This document shows positions 16,584 to 24,368 of a stretch of 33,565 nucleotides of DNA, in pieces. The position numbers were made by a program, and so were the translations under genes. Within the stretch, counting starts at the first letter, position 1, and each line of letters starts with the position of its first letter. The stretch is from assembly GCA_945897435.1 (NCBI GenBank), contig CAMDFJ010000015.1:1-33565 (forward strand). Direction: 5' to 3'. The notes under the pieces are model-generated. The model had not been told where the DNA came from and made no database searches. It was given only the letters and a program-made list of their open reading frames with translations. This DNA comes from Candidatus Kuenenia stuttgartensis (GTDB lineage Bacteria; Planctomycetota; Planctomycetia; Pirellulales; UBA1268).

Positions 16584-18721
16584 CGCCCGCCGATGGCCTC
16601 GATCTGTTGGAATGGTGGTTTCCCGTCGTCTCGTGGGGTGTCGTGCTGGCCGCCCTGACGGCGGTTGCCCAGACGTGGATCAAACGGATCGACGGCCGGT
16701 TCGCCGGGTCCGCATGGCTGCCCCTGCCTGCCGCCGCAATCGCCGTCATTCCGGTTGGCGGACTGCCGATCGGCCGCTGGCTGCACGGACTGAATCTGGG
16801 GTTCTCGCTCCCGTTCCTCGGGCTGCTGGCAAACCTCTGGGTCTCACCGCTTTTGGGCCGTCCGCTCCTCGACACCCGGGCCGTCCGGACTGCGGTCTGG
16901 TTCGGGGCCGTCGCCGGGACCGCCCTCTATCCCTGCGCGGTTGGCCTCGGGTCGTTCGACCCCTACGTACTGGGCTGGAGTTCCCCGGGGATCGCGGCGT
17001 TGGCTGGCCTGGTGGGCGCGGTGCTGCTGCTGAGGCGGAATGCGTTTGGTGGCGTGCTGCTCGCCAGCGGACTCTTCTGGCAGTCGGGGCTTCTCGAATC
17101 GAACAATGCCTGGGATGCGATCGTCGATCCCATCTACTGGCTGCTCTCGCTGCTCAATCTTTTCATCGGCGGACTTTCGATCGGCGGACTGGGCTCCCTG
17201 TTGAAGCGGTCCCGCCGGCTGACGGCGCTGACTGCCACGGTCGCGTTGTTGCTCTGCGGCTCAGCCCCGAAACAGCCGCCGCCCTCAGCGGAACAACTCG
17301 ACGAGCAGTGGGCGGCATCGGCGGCAGGCCTCGAACGGCGGGCCATGGCGGCAGGCAATGACGAGCTCGCGACGCTCGTCCGCGGCTGGCAGATTCCACC
17401 CGACGCCGGCCGGCAGACCGCTATCAGAATCCCCCCGGCGTTGGAAAAGCCCACCTCGATCGACACCCCTGACGAGGAGGCAATCTGGTCGGATTTCATC
17501 GCCATCCGTGAGTCCCGCGCAGAGTCCTTCTTCCAGCTCGCCGTCGCCGCCGCCCAGGCCCACGGTCGGATGCCGACCCGCACCGAACGTGCCGTCCCAG
17601 ACTCCGCATCGCGACCGAGGCTCGACCAGCAGGGCTGCGAGGCGATCAGACTGCTCTACCGAACGCTCCGCGAGAACCCCGACCACGAACGGGCCCGCGA
17701 GGCGGGAGGCTGGGTGCGACGCGAAGGCCGCTGGGTCTGGCCGGAGGCGGCGCGAAGGCTCGACAAAGCCGAGGAATTCTCGCCGCGGTTCGGCTGGCTG
17801 CCCCGCGGACGACTGGCACGCTACGAACAGGGCGAGCGGTACGAACGGGGCCGTTGGATCAAGCCAGAAGCCGTCCGCCGTGCCGACAAACCGCTGGCGG
17901 TTGCGGAGGGTAGCCGCTTCGCCTCGGACCACTGGCAGATCACCTCCAGCGCCGACCCGGCAGAGACGGCGACCCTGGCGGCAAGCCTGGAGGAGGCCCA
18001 CGACATCTGGCTGCAGATCTTCGGCTCCTACGCAATCGAACCTGTCGATCTTGAACGTCGCTTCGAGGGCCGCGGCCGGACGGCCGTTCGCGACCCCTTT
18101 GCCGCGGTCCTGTTCGCCGATCGAAGCCAGTATGTTGCCGAACTCGAGAGCCTCGAGCCGAGGATTGGCGGCACCCTTGGCATCTATTGGACGCCGCGGA
18201 GAACTGCCTATTTTCTCCCCGCGGATGCCGCCGGCCAGGAGGCCGCGCCCCTGGCGACGGTGCACCACGAGGCGACGCACCAGCTGTTTGCCGAGAGCCG
18301 CAAGACGAGTCCACTGGCAGGAGAACGCTGCGGCTTCTGGGCGATCGAGGCAGCGGCCTGCTACATGGAGAGCCTTGTCCCCACGGCCTTTGGATGGACG
18401 GTCGGTGGCCGCGATGCCGGCCGGGCCGCCGCCGCCAGGGAACGGCTTGTCGAAGACGGGTTCTACGTTTCGCTTTCGGAGCTCTGCAGCCTCGGGCGTC
18501 GGGAATTTCAGGCGGACGACCGGCTGCCGCAGATCTACAGCCAGATCGCCGGATTGGCCGACTTCTTCATGAACGGCGAAGGGGGACGGCGGCGGGAGGC
18601 ATTCGTTGAATACCTGACCCGGATCTACACGGGCACGGTCGATCCCGACACCCTGGCACGGCTCTGCGGCGTCTCTTCTGCAAACCTCGACGATGCCTAC
18701 CGCCGGCACATGGCCCGGTAG
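16580..18721 (+). CDS. Membrane-domain / DUF1570-like metalloprotease fusion
   Basis: A 713-aa protein, with the start taken at the ATG overlapping the sialidase-like stop. Residues 1-205 are hydrophobic with several helices and match no family I know. Residues about 208-229 (LKRSRRLTALTATVALLLCGSA) look like a second signal sequence in the middle of the protein. The rest is soluble and contains repeated EGRWVWPEAARRLDKAEE / RGRWIKPEAVRRADKP segments. A metallopeptidase region follows with HEATH (His563, Glu564, His567) and, 22 residues on, IEAAACYMES, whose Glu590 could be the third zinc ligand. This matches DUF1570-type peptidases. An internal TTG start at 17201 could give a separate exported protease. 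Substrate unknown. Confidence 0.72.
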   Translation: MTPADGLDLLEWWFPVVSWGVVLAALTAVAQTWIKRIDGRFAGSAWLPLPAAAIAVIPVGGLPIGRWLHGLNLGFSLPFLGLLANLWVSPLLGRPLLDTRAVRTAVWFGAVAGTALYPCAVGLGSFDPYVLGWSSPGIAALAGLVGAVLLLRRNAFGGVLLASGLFWQSGLLESNNAWDAIVDPIYWLLSLLNLFIGGLSIGGLGSLLKRSRRLTALTATVALLLCGSAPKQPPPSAEQLDEQWAASAAGLERRAMAAGNDELATLVRGWQIPPDAGRQTAIRIPPALEKPTSIDTPDEEAIWSDFIAIRESRAESFFQLAVAAAQAHGRMPTRTERAVPDSASRPRLDQQGCEAIRLLYRTLRENPDHERAREAGGWVRREGRWVWPEAARRLDKAEEFSPRFGWLPRGRLARYEQGERYERGRWIKPEAVRRADKPLAVAEGSRFASDHWQITSSADPAETATLAASLEEAHDIWLQIFGSYAIEPVDLERRFEGRGRTAVRDPFAAVLFADRSQYVAELESLEPRIGGTLGIYWTPRRTAYFLPADAAGQEAAPLATVHHEATHQLFAESRKTSPLAGERCGFWAIEAAACYMESLVPTAFGWTVGGRDAGRAAAARERLVEDGFYVSLSELCSLGRREFQADDRLPQIYSQIAGLADFFMNGEGGRRREAFVEYLTRIYTGTVDPDTLARLCGVSSANLDDAYRRHMAR

Positions 18722-18730
18722 ATCACCGCG

Positions 18731-18760
18731 TTGACTGCGGTTCCCCGCCGCTTTTAGACT
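18731..18760 (+). promoter_or_regulatory. Probable promoter of transketolase
   Basis: TTGACT (5 of 6 to the -35 consensus) and TAGACT (4 of 6 to the -10) are separated by 18 bp, 39 bp upstream of the tkt start. The -35 lies in the loop of a small inverted repeat, ACCGC...GCGGT (18725-18741), which could be an operator. Confidence 0.5.
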
Positions 18761-18799
18761 TCCCGCCAATCCACGACGTTCCGGAGACTCCCTCAGACA

Positions 18800-20866
18800 A
18801 TGTCCTCCCCCACAGCCACCCCGGCCAGGGCCGCCCACGGCGCCGACATCGACCGGCTTGCGATCGACACCATCCGCACCCTCTCGATGGACGCCGTCGA
18901 GGCGGCCAAGAGCGGCCATCCAGGCACGCCGATGGCGCTGGCTCCGGTCGCCTACACCGTCTGGAAGGACTTCCTCCGCTACGATCCGGCCGCTCCCCAC
19001 TGGCCCAACCGCGACAGGTTCGTGCTCTCCTGCGGCCATGCCTCGATGCTGCTCTATTCGCTGATTCATCTCGCCGGGATCCGGCGAGGCGAGGGGAGCA
19101 ACGAGCCGGCCGTATCGCTCGACGCGATCAGGAAGTTCCGTCAACTCGACAGCGTCTGTGCCGGGCACCCCGAGCATCACATGACCGCCGGAATCGAGAC
19201 CACGACGGGCCCGCTCGGCCAGGGCTGCGGCAACTCCGTCGGCATGGCGATCGCCTCCAAGTGGCTCGCCGCCCACTACAACCAGCCTGGCCACCAGGTC
19301 TTCGACTACGACACCTACGTGCTCTGCAGCGACGGAGACCTGATGGAGGGTGTCGCTGCCGAGGCCGCCTCGATCGCAGGGCACCTGCGTCTCTCGAACC
19401 TCTGCTGGATCTACGACGACAACTCGATCACGATCGAGGGAGAGACCCATCTCGCATTCACCGAGAACGTCGCCAGGCGGTTCGAAGGCCTCGGCTGGCG
19501 GGTCGAACACGTCGCCGATGCCAACGACACCAACTCCCTGTCGAAGGCGCTCAGGGCATTCAAGTCCGAGCAGGATCGGCCGACCTTGATCGTGGTCAAG
19601 AGCGTGATCGGCTTCGGCGCCCCGAAGAAGGCCGGCTCCCACGAGTCGCACGGATCTCCCCTCGGCCCCGACGAGATCAAGGGGGCGAAGCAGGCCTACG
19701 GCTGGCCCGAGGACGCCCAGTTTCGCGTTCCGGCCGAGGTGCCCGGGCAGTTCGAGAAGACGCTCGGCGGCCGCGGTCGTGAGGCCCATGCGGCCTGGCA
19801 GAAGACCGTCGCGGCGCTCGGCTCCGAGAAGCCCGCCCTTGCCGCGGAACTGAACGACTTTCTTGCCGGCCGTCTGCCTTCCGGCTGGGACTCCCAGATT
19901 CCCGTCTTTCCGGCCGACCCCAAGGGGCTCGCCAGCCGCGTCTCGAGCGGCAAGGTGCTGCAGGCGCTGAGTGCGGCCGTACCCTGGTTCATCGGTGGCT
20001 CCGCCGATCTTGCCCCTTCGACGATGACGCTGATCCAGGCCGAGAAGGATTTCGAGCCGGGGTCGTTTGGCGGCCGCAACATGCACTTCGGGATTCGCGA
20101 GCACGGCATGGCGGCTGCCTGCAACGGCATGGCCCTCTCCGGCCTGCGTCCCTACTGCGCCACGTTCTTCGTGTTCCTCGACTATCTCAAGCCTTCGCTA
20201 CGGCTCTCTGCGATCGGCAATCTGGGCGTGATCTACGTCCTGACCCACGATTCGATCGGCCTCGGAGAGGACGGCCCGACGCACCAGCCGATCGAACAGC
20301 TGGCAAGCGCCCGGGCAGTTCCCGGCCTGAGCGTCTTCAGGCCTGGCGATGCCAACGAGGTGGCGGAGACCTATCGGGTTGTGATGCAGCGGGCCGACCG
20401 GCCGGCGGTGATCGTGCTCTCCCGGCAAAATCTGCCGACGCTCGATCGCTCTGCCGGCCTCGGGGCTGCGGTCGGCACCGCGAAGGGGGCGTACGTTCTC
20501 AAGGACGCGCCGGGAGGGAAACCTGCCTGCATCCTCATCGGCACCGGCAGTGAACTTCAGCTCTGCCTGGAGGCCGCCGCAAAGCTTGCCGATGCGGGCA
20601 TTCAGGCCCGTGTGGTGAGCATGCCCTGCTGGGATCTCTTCGAGGCCCAGGATGCTGCCTACCGGGAAAGCGTCCTGCCGGCGGCCGTCACGGCCCGGGT
20701 CGCCTGCGAGGCGGCCTGCGGATTCGGCTGGGAGAAGTGGCTTGGAACTCGGGGTAGGTTCATCGGCATGACGAGCTTCGGCGCCTCGGGCCCCGCACCT
20801 GCCCTCTACAAGCACTTCGGGATCACGGCCGAGGCCATCGCAGACGCCGCGAGATCTCTCATCTGA
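18800..20866 (+). CDS. tkt: Transketolase
   Basis: A 688-aa thiamine-diphosphate enzyme that moves two-carbon ketol units between sugar phosphates in the pentose phosphate pathway. The family order is intact: AAKSGHPGTPMALAP, RFVLSCGHASMLLYSLIHL, GPLGQGCGNSVGMA, the cofactor motif SDGDLMEG followed by YDDNSITIEG, then in the pyrimidine-binding domain GGSADLAPSTMT, FGIREHGMAA and THDSIGLGEDGPTHQPIEQLASAR. A C-terminal domain ends the protein. Length is slightly above E. coli TktA (663). CGGAG lies 13 bases before the ATG. It is preceded by its own promoter-like sequence and is probably monocistronic, converging on the sigma-factor pair. Confidence 0.97.
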   Translation: MSSPTATPARAAHGADIDRLAIDTIRTLSMDAVEAAKSGHPGTPMALAPVAYTVWKDFLRYDPAAPHWPNRDRFVLSCGHASMLLYSLIHLAGIRRGEGSNEPAVSLDAIRKFRQLDSVCAGHPEHHMTAGIETTTGPLGQGCGNSVGMAIASKWLAAHYNQPGHQVFDYDTYVLCSDGDLMEGVAAEAASIAGHLRLSNLCWIYDDNSITIEGETHLAFTENVARRFEGLGWRVEHVADANDTNSLSKALRAFKSEQDRPTLIVVKSVIGFGAPKKAGSHESHGSPLGPDEIKGAKQAYGWPEDAQFRVPAEVPGQFEKTLGGRGREAHAAWQKTVAALGSEKPALAAELNDFLAGRLPSGWDSQIPVFPADPKGLASRVSSGKVLQALSAAVPWFIGGSADLAPSTMTLIQAEKDFEPGSFGGRNMHFGIREHGMAAACNGMALSGLRPYCATFFVFLDYLKPSLRLSAIGNLGVIYVLTHDSIGLGEDGPTHQPIEQLASARAVPGLSVFRPGDANEVAETYRVVMQRADRPAVIVLSRQNLPTLDRSAGLGAAVGTAKGAYVLKDAPGGKPACILIGTGSELQLCLEAAAKLADAGIQARVVSMPCWDLFEAQDAAYRESVLPAAVTARVACEAACGFGWEKWLGTRGRFIGMTSFGASGPAPALYKHFGITAEAIADAARSLI

Positions 20867-20883
20867 TCAGAGCTCATGATCAG
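20863..20883. other. Palindrome between convergent tkt and the membrane protein gene
   Basis: CTGATCA-GAGCTCA-TGATCAG is a perfect 7-bp inverted repeat overlapping the tkt stop codon, in the 37-bp gap between convergent genes. It may help end transcription from both sides, but no T-run follows. Confidence 0.4.
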
Positions 20884-20903
20884 GGTTGCTGAGCGGCGTT
20901 TCA

Positions 20904-21893
20904 TCAGGGCTGGTGATGGGAGTCGCCGATGACGGCATCCTCGGGATCGACTCCCGCCGCGGTCCGGCCGGAGTGATTCTTGAAGATGTGGTCGTCGCGG
21001 CGGATGTCGTCCGTCGAAAGCCGTTCCACGTGGCCGTCCTCGTACAGGACGTGGTGCAAGCCACTGGGATGATTGCTGCTCTTTTCGCCCGAATCATCGG
21101 GGGCATCGGCCATGACAGGATGGTGCTGCCGACGCTGATTGCTGATCGGCTGGAGATGCCCGTCCGAGTTGCGATGACCGAGGGTGTAGCCGTAATCGCC
21201 TCCCATGGTCCGGACCATCTCATCAAACTCTGGCGTGCCGATCGCGGCCTTGAGTTCGTCGAGTGAGGGAACGCGGAAGCCGCCGCGACGGGAGAGTTCG
21301 GTGTCGGGACAGAGCAGCGTGCCGTCGTCGGCGACGAGCCGCTGTTCTGAGACGAGCGTCGGGGCGTAGAGACCCGCGCGGGAGAGCGGTCCGGAGTCGG
21401 GAGGACTGGGAAACACCCTGTGCGATTCTGCGTATCCCTGCAGGGCGAGCGATGTCTTCTGGAGGTTCCGTTCTGCCCGACGGGCACGGGCGTCGATGAT
21501 CGCATCGAGCAGGAGTGGCGCCACCAGAACACAGGCAGCGATGGCTGTTGCGGCCATGATCAGGCGGTCGAGCCAGGCCCGCGGACCAGCCTGCTGATAG
21601 GGCGGAGCCTCGGTCGGGGAGAACCTTGGCATGGGTAGCGGACCTGCGGCCTTCTGCTGCCGAACGAACTGCAGTGTCCTCTCGGCGAGACCGGGCGGGG
21701 CGGAAATCGGTTCGCGGTCCCGATCGAGTGGCCGCAGGGCCAACCTGAGCCGTTCGAGGTCCCGTTGCAGCGACGGCCCCGCGGCCGGATCGGCCAGTGC
21801 CGTCGCCATCTGTTTGGCATCGTCGGCGTCGATCGCATCGATCAGAAGGCCGATCAGGTTTTCTCGCGGGTCGTCTCGCATTTCGTCTCGCAT
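20904..21893 (-). CDS. Sigma-linked membrane protein with DUF1559-like C-terminal region
   Basis: A 329-aa protein encoded just after the ECF sigma factor. Residues 1-105 are soluble and acidic/Leu-rich (LIGLLIDAIDADDAKQMATALAD), like the cytoplasmic part of an anti-sigma factor. One membrane helix follows at about 109-133 (DRLIMAATAIAACVLVAPLLLDAII). Just after it, RRAERNLQKTSLALQGYAESHRVFP resembles the start of DUF1559 proteins (NLKQIGLALHNYHDxxGxFP), and HHVLYEDGHVERL near the C-terminus resembles their DGH motif. The first ATG after the duplicated sequence, at 21893, is chosen; the ATG at 21881 and the TTG at 21944 are alternatives. The anti-sigma role is inferred from position and layout, not from a recognised anti-sigma domain. 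Confidence 0.65.
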   Translation of the reverse strand: MRDEMRDDPRENLIGLLIDAIDADDAKQMATALADPAAGPSLQRDLERLRLALRPLDRDREPISAPPGLAERTLQFVRQQKAAGPLPMPRFSPTEAPPYQQAGPRAWLDRLIMAATAIAACVLVAPLLLDAIIDARARRAERNLQKTSLALQGYAESHRVFPSPPDSGPLSRAGLYAPTLVSEQRLVADDGTLLCPDTELSRRGGFRVPSLDELKAAIGTPEFDEMVRTMGGDYGYTLGHRNSDGHLQPISNQRRQHHPVMADAPDDSGEKSSNHPSGLHHVLYEDGHVERLSTDDIRRDDHIFKNHSGRTAAGVDPEDAVIGDSHHQP

Positions 21894-21926
21894 GGGTGCT
21901 GCCCGATATGCCTTCCCGATATGCCT
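21871..21926. repeat. Two short tandem duplications at the start of the sigma-linked gene
   Basis: CCCGATATGCCT occurs at 21902-21913 and 21915-21926 (13-bp period). TCGTCTCGCAT occurs at 21871-21881 and 21883-21893 (12-bp period). The second duplication produces two in-frame candidate ATG starts 12 bp apart (MRDEMRDD). The 13-bp one is out of phase with codons, which argues that the DNA upstream of 21893 is not coding. Confidence 0.7.
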
Positions 21927-21944
21927 CGTGGACCATCCCGACAA

Positions 21945-22649
21945 TCACGGAGCGTGTCGCGCCTGTGCATCGGCACCGGCCTGCCACGACTCGTTCAGTT
22001 TGAGGAGGGCGGCGTGCAGTCTGCTCTTCACGGTACCCACCGGAATTCCCAGCACGTCGGCCGCCTCGCGATACTTCATTCCCTGGTTGTAGACCAGCAG
22101 CACGGCCCCTCGGAGCGACTCGGGGAGGTCGGCGACAGCCGCCCGCACCCAGGCCTTCGCCTCGGCGTCCGCCATCTGCTGATCAGCCGTCTGATCCCGC
22201 CCCGAGAGCATCTCCACGAGCGCCCCTACGTCATTCCCATCGGTTCCGCGTTGGTCGATGCTCACCATGCGGTGACGTCGATTGCGACGCTGGGCGTCGA
22301 TGGCCTGATTGGTGGCGATCGTGTAGAGCCAGGGGCGGAACCGTCGGCCGTCCTCGAAATTCTCCCTTTTCAGATAGACCTGCAAGAACGTCGCCTGAAA
22401 CACATCCTCCGCCATCTCGGAGCTGCCGCAGTAGCGTCGGAGATAGCTGAACAACTCCTGTTCGTATCGACGCACCAGAGCCTCGAAAGCCATGGAGTCG
22501 TCTTCCACACGAAACCGCCGCAGCAGATCCTCGTCGGACGGCCCGGAACCGCCGGCCACGACCTCTGCCGATCCACTTTGGCCTTCGGCAAGACCGCCAC
22601 CGGATCGCTCAAGGGCATCACCACCGCGGTAGGAATCGTGTGAAACCAT
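21945..22649 (-). CDS. ECF-type RNA polymerase sigma factor
   Basis: A 234-aa sigma-70 family protein of the extracytoplasmic-function type. Region 2 spans FEALVRRYEQELFSYLRRYCGSSEMAEDVFQATFLQVY and FRPWLYTIATNQAIDAQRRNRR; region 4 is LPESLRGAVLLVYNQGMKYREAADVLGIPVGTVKSRLHAALLKL with a clear helix-turn-helix (quoted here as markers only). An N-terminal polar extension of about 35 residues precedes region 2. The ORF track starts at 22748, but that start lies over a palindrome and a -10-like sequence, so I use the ATG at 22649. No Shine-Dalgarno is evident. The membrane partner gene follows closely on the same strand. Confidence 0.9.
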   Translation of the reverse strand: MVSHDSYRGGDALERSGGGLAEGQSGSAEVVAGGSGPSDEDLLRRFRVEDDSMAFEALVRRYEQELFSYLRRYCGSSEMAEDVFQATFLQVYLKRENFEDGRRFRPWLYTIATNQAIDAQRRNRRHRMVSIDQRGTDGNDVGALVEMLSGRDQTADQQMADAEAKAWVRAAVADLPESLRGAVLLVYNQGMKYREAADVLGIPVGTVKSRLHAALLKLNESWQAGADAQARHAP

Positions 22650-22678
22650 TGATTGGTACGCGGCGGCCCGGCGGAAGG

Positions 22679-22706
22679 TTCGACGCCCCCTGAGCCGGGC
22701 GTCGAA
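22679..22706. promoter_or_regulatory. 28-bp perfect palindrome in the sigma/permease divergent region
   Basis: TTCGACGCCC and GGGCGTCGAA form a perfect 10-bp inverted repeat around the loop CCTGAGCC. It lies 30 bp before the sigma start and 73 bp before the permease start. It could be an operator shared by both genes or a hairpin in the sigma leader RNA. Confidence 0.55.
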
Positions 22707-22725
22707 GTGGCGAAATCCCCTGGGA

Positions 22726-22731
22726 AGTATA
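22726..22731 (-). promoter_or_regulatory. Candidate -10 element of the sigma factor gene
   Basis: TATACT on the minus strand matches 5 of 6 bases of the -10 consensus and lies just upstream of the palindrome. No matching -35 hexamer was found, so an ECF-type or otherwise activated promoter is possible. Confidence 0.25.
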
Positions 22732-22778
22732 GCCGTATTCCGGGCCATCCGCCCGCCTTTGGGGTATTCTTAGCGGCC

Positions 22779-24368
22779 ATGAAAAATCCCGCGACTGGCT
22801 ACCGTTGGGCCACCCCCGGAGACGTAAACGCGTTTTTCGGCCTCTCGATCGACAACCTCGCGGATCTCGTCCTCGCGGTCTCGCTTCTGGCGACGGCCTT
22901 CGACTACCCGGCTCAGTTTGCCCTCTCCCACTTCGTGCCGGGGACGGCCGCCGGGGTGGTGGTGGGCGACCTGCTCTTCACCTGGATGGCATTCCGGCTG
23001 GCCCGCCGAACCGGACGGACGGACATCACGGCCATGCCGCTTGGACTCGACACCCCGAGCACGTTCGGGATGGTGTTCTTCGTCATCGGCCCGGCCTTTC
23101 AGGCCGCGATCGGATCGGGCATGGAACGGGATGCCGCGGCCCGGCACGCCTGGCATGTGGGGATGTGCGCGATCGTCGCCAGCGGTGTCTTCAAGCTCGC
23201 CTGCGCCTTTGCGGCCGGGGCGATTCGCAGGCTCGTGCCGAGGGCCGGCCTGCTCGGCAGCCTGACCGCGATCGCCCTGGCATTGATCACCTTCATGCCG
23301 CTGCTCGAGATCTTCGATTCGCCGATCGTGGGCCTCGTCTCGATGGGCATCGTTCTGGCGACGCTGACGGCGGGCATCCCCTTCCCGCTGCGGGTGCCCG
23401 GAGCCCTCGCGGCCCTCGCGATCGGCGGCCTGATCCACACCCTTGGTACAGCCAGTGGCTGGCTGCCCGCCGACGCTCGGCATGCCGGGATCGATCCGGC
23501 CGCCGCCCTCTGGCCTGTCGAGTGGCTTTCGGCGCTCCGCTGCGAGTGGATCGAGGCCTGGAGCGACACCGTCAGGTATCTGCCGATCGTGATCCCCTTT
23601 GCACTCGGCACGGTCGTCGGCGGCATCGATTGCACTGAGAGCGCAGCCGCGGCGGGAGACGAGTACGACACTGGTTCGATCATCGGCGTCGAGGCCGTGG
23701 CGACGATCATCGCCGGAGCCTGTGGCGGCGTGATCCAGACGACGCCCTACATCGGCCATCCGGCCTACAAGGCGATGGGGGGCCGCGCCGCCTACACGTT
23801 GGCGACGGCCCTGTTCATCGGCCTGACAGGCCTGACCGGAACGTTCGCCTATCTCTACCAGGCGATTCCGCTGCCGGCGCTGCTTCCGATCCTCGTCTTC
23901 ATCGGCCTCGAGATCACGGCCCAGAGCTTTCAGGCCACGCCACAGCGGCACTATCCTGCCGTGGCGCTGGCCTGCGTGCCGGCGCTGGCGGCACTGGTTC
24001 AGATCCAGGCCGGCAAACTGCTCGCAGCAGGGGCGCAACCCGATCTCTCGCTGACCCGGGAACTGTTCTCGGTTCGGCTGCTCGCCTCCGGTTTCATCGT
24101 CACCAGCCTGCTCTGGGCCGGACTGGCCGCGGCCCTGATCGACCGAAGGCTGTTCCAGGCGGCCGGCTGGTCACTGGCGGCGACGGCCTGCACGCTGTTC
24201 GGGATCATCCACTCGCCGTTCGCTGACGGAAGGCTGTTCCTTCCCTGGAACGTCGGCATGCTCCCGACCGAGGCCTCAGGCAGGGGGCCGGTCGAGGTCG
24301 CGGCAGCCTACGCGATTCTGGCGGGGATGTTCGCCGTCTGGCACGCCTGCCGTCATTCGAGGCCGTAG
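22779..24368 (+). CDS. NCS2-like (xanthine/uracil-type) permease
   Basis: A 529-aa inner-membrane protein with about 12-14 hydrophobic segments. The N-terminal part (FFGLSIDNLADLVLAVSLL, then TDITAMPLGLDTPSTFGMVFFVIGPAF) and the segment GGIDCTESAAAAGDEYDTGSIIGVEAVATIIAGACGGVIQTTPYIGHPAYK correspond to NCS2/AGZA-type nucleobase permeases, with the GG-rich TTPYIGH replacing the common TSxxTxY. The substrate could be a purine, pyrimidine or another anion. The ORF track begins at 22653, but the protein character begins at the ATG at 22779. The 3' end overlaps the convergent LptD-like gene by 16 bp. Confidence 0.78.
   Translation: MKNPATGYRWATPGDVNAFFGLSIDNLADLVLAVSLLATAFDYPAQFALSHFVPGTAAGVVVGDLLFTWMAFRLARRTGRTDITAMPLGLDTPSTFGMVFFVIGPAFQAAIGSGMERDAAARHAWHVGMCAIVASGVFKLACAFAAGAIRRLVPRAGLLGSLTAIALALITFMPLLEIFDSPIVGLVSMGIVLATLTAGIPFPLRVPGALAALAIGGLIHTLGTASGWLPADARHAGIDPAAALWPVEWLSALRCEWIEAWSDTVRYLPIVIPFALGTVVGGIDCTESAAAAGDEYDTGSIIGVEAVATIIAGACGGVIQTTPYIGHPAYKAMGGRAAYTLATALFIGLTGLTGTFAYLYQAIPLPALLPILVFIGLEITAQSFQATPQRHYPAVALACVPALAALVQIQAGKLLAAGAQPDLSLTRELFSVRLLASGFIVTSLLWAGLAAALIDRRLFQAAGWSLAATACTLFGIIHSPFADGRLFLPWNVGMLPTEASGRGPVEVAAAYAILAGMFAVWHACRHSRP

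Noticed and set aside
17285-20104. 939-aa minus-strand ORF opposite the protease fusion and transketolase
   Set aside because: It is antisense to two well-supported genes, is very rich in Arg, Gly and Asp as expected of a high-GC shadow frame, and contains no recognisable domain.
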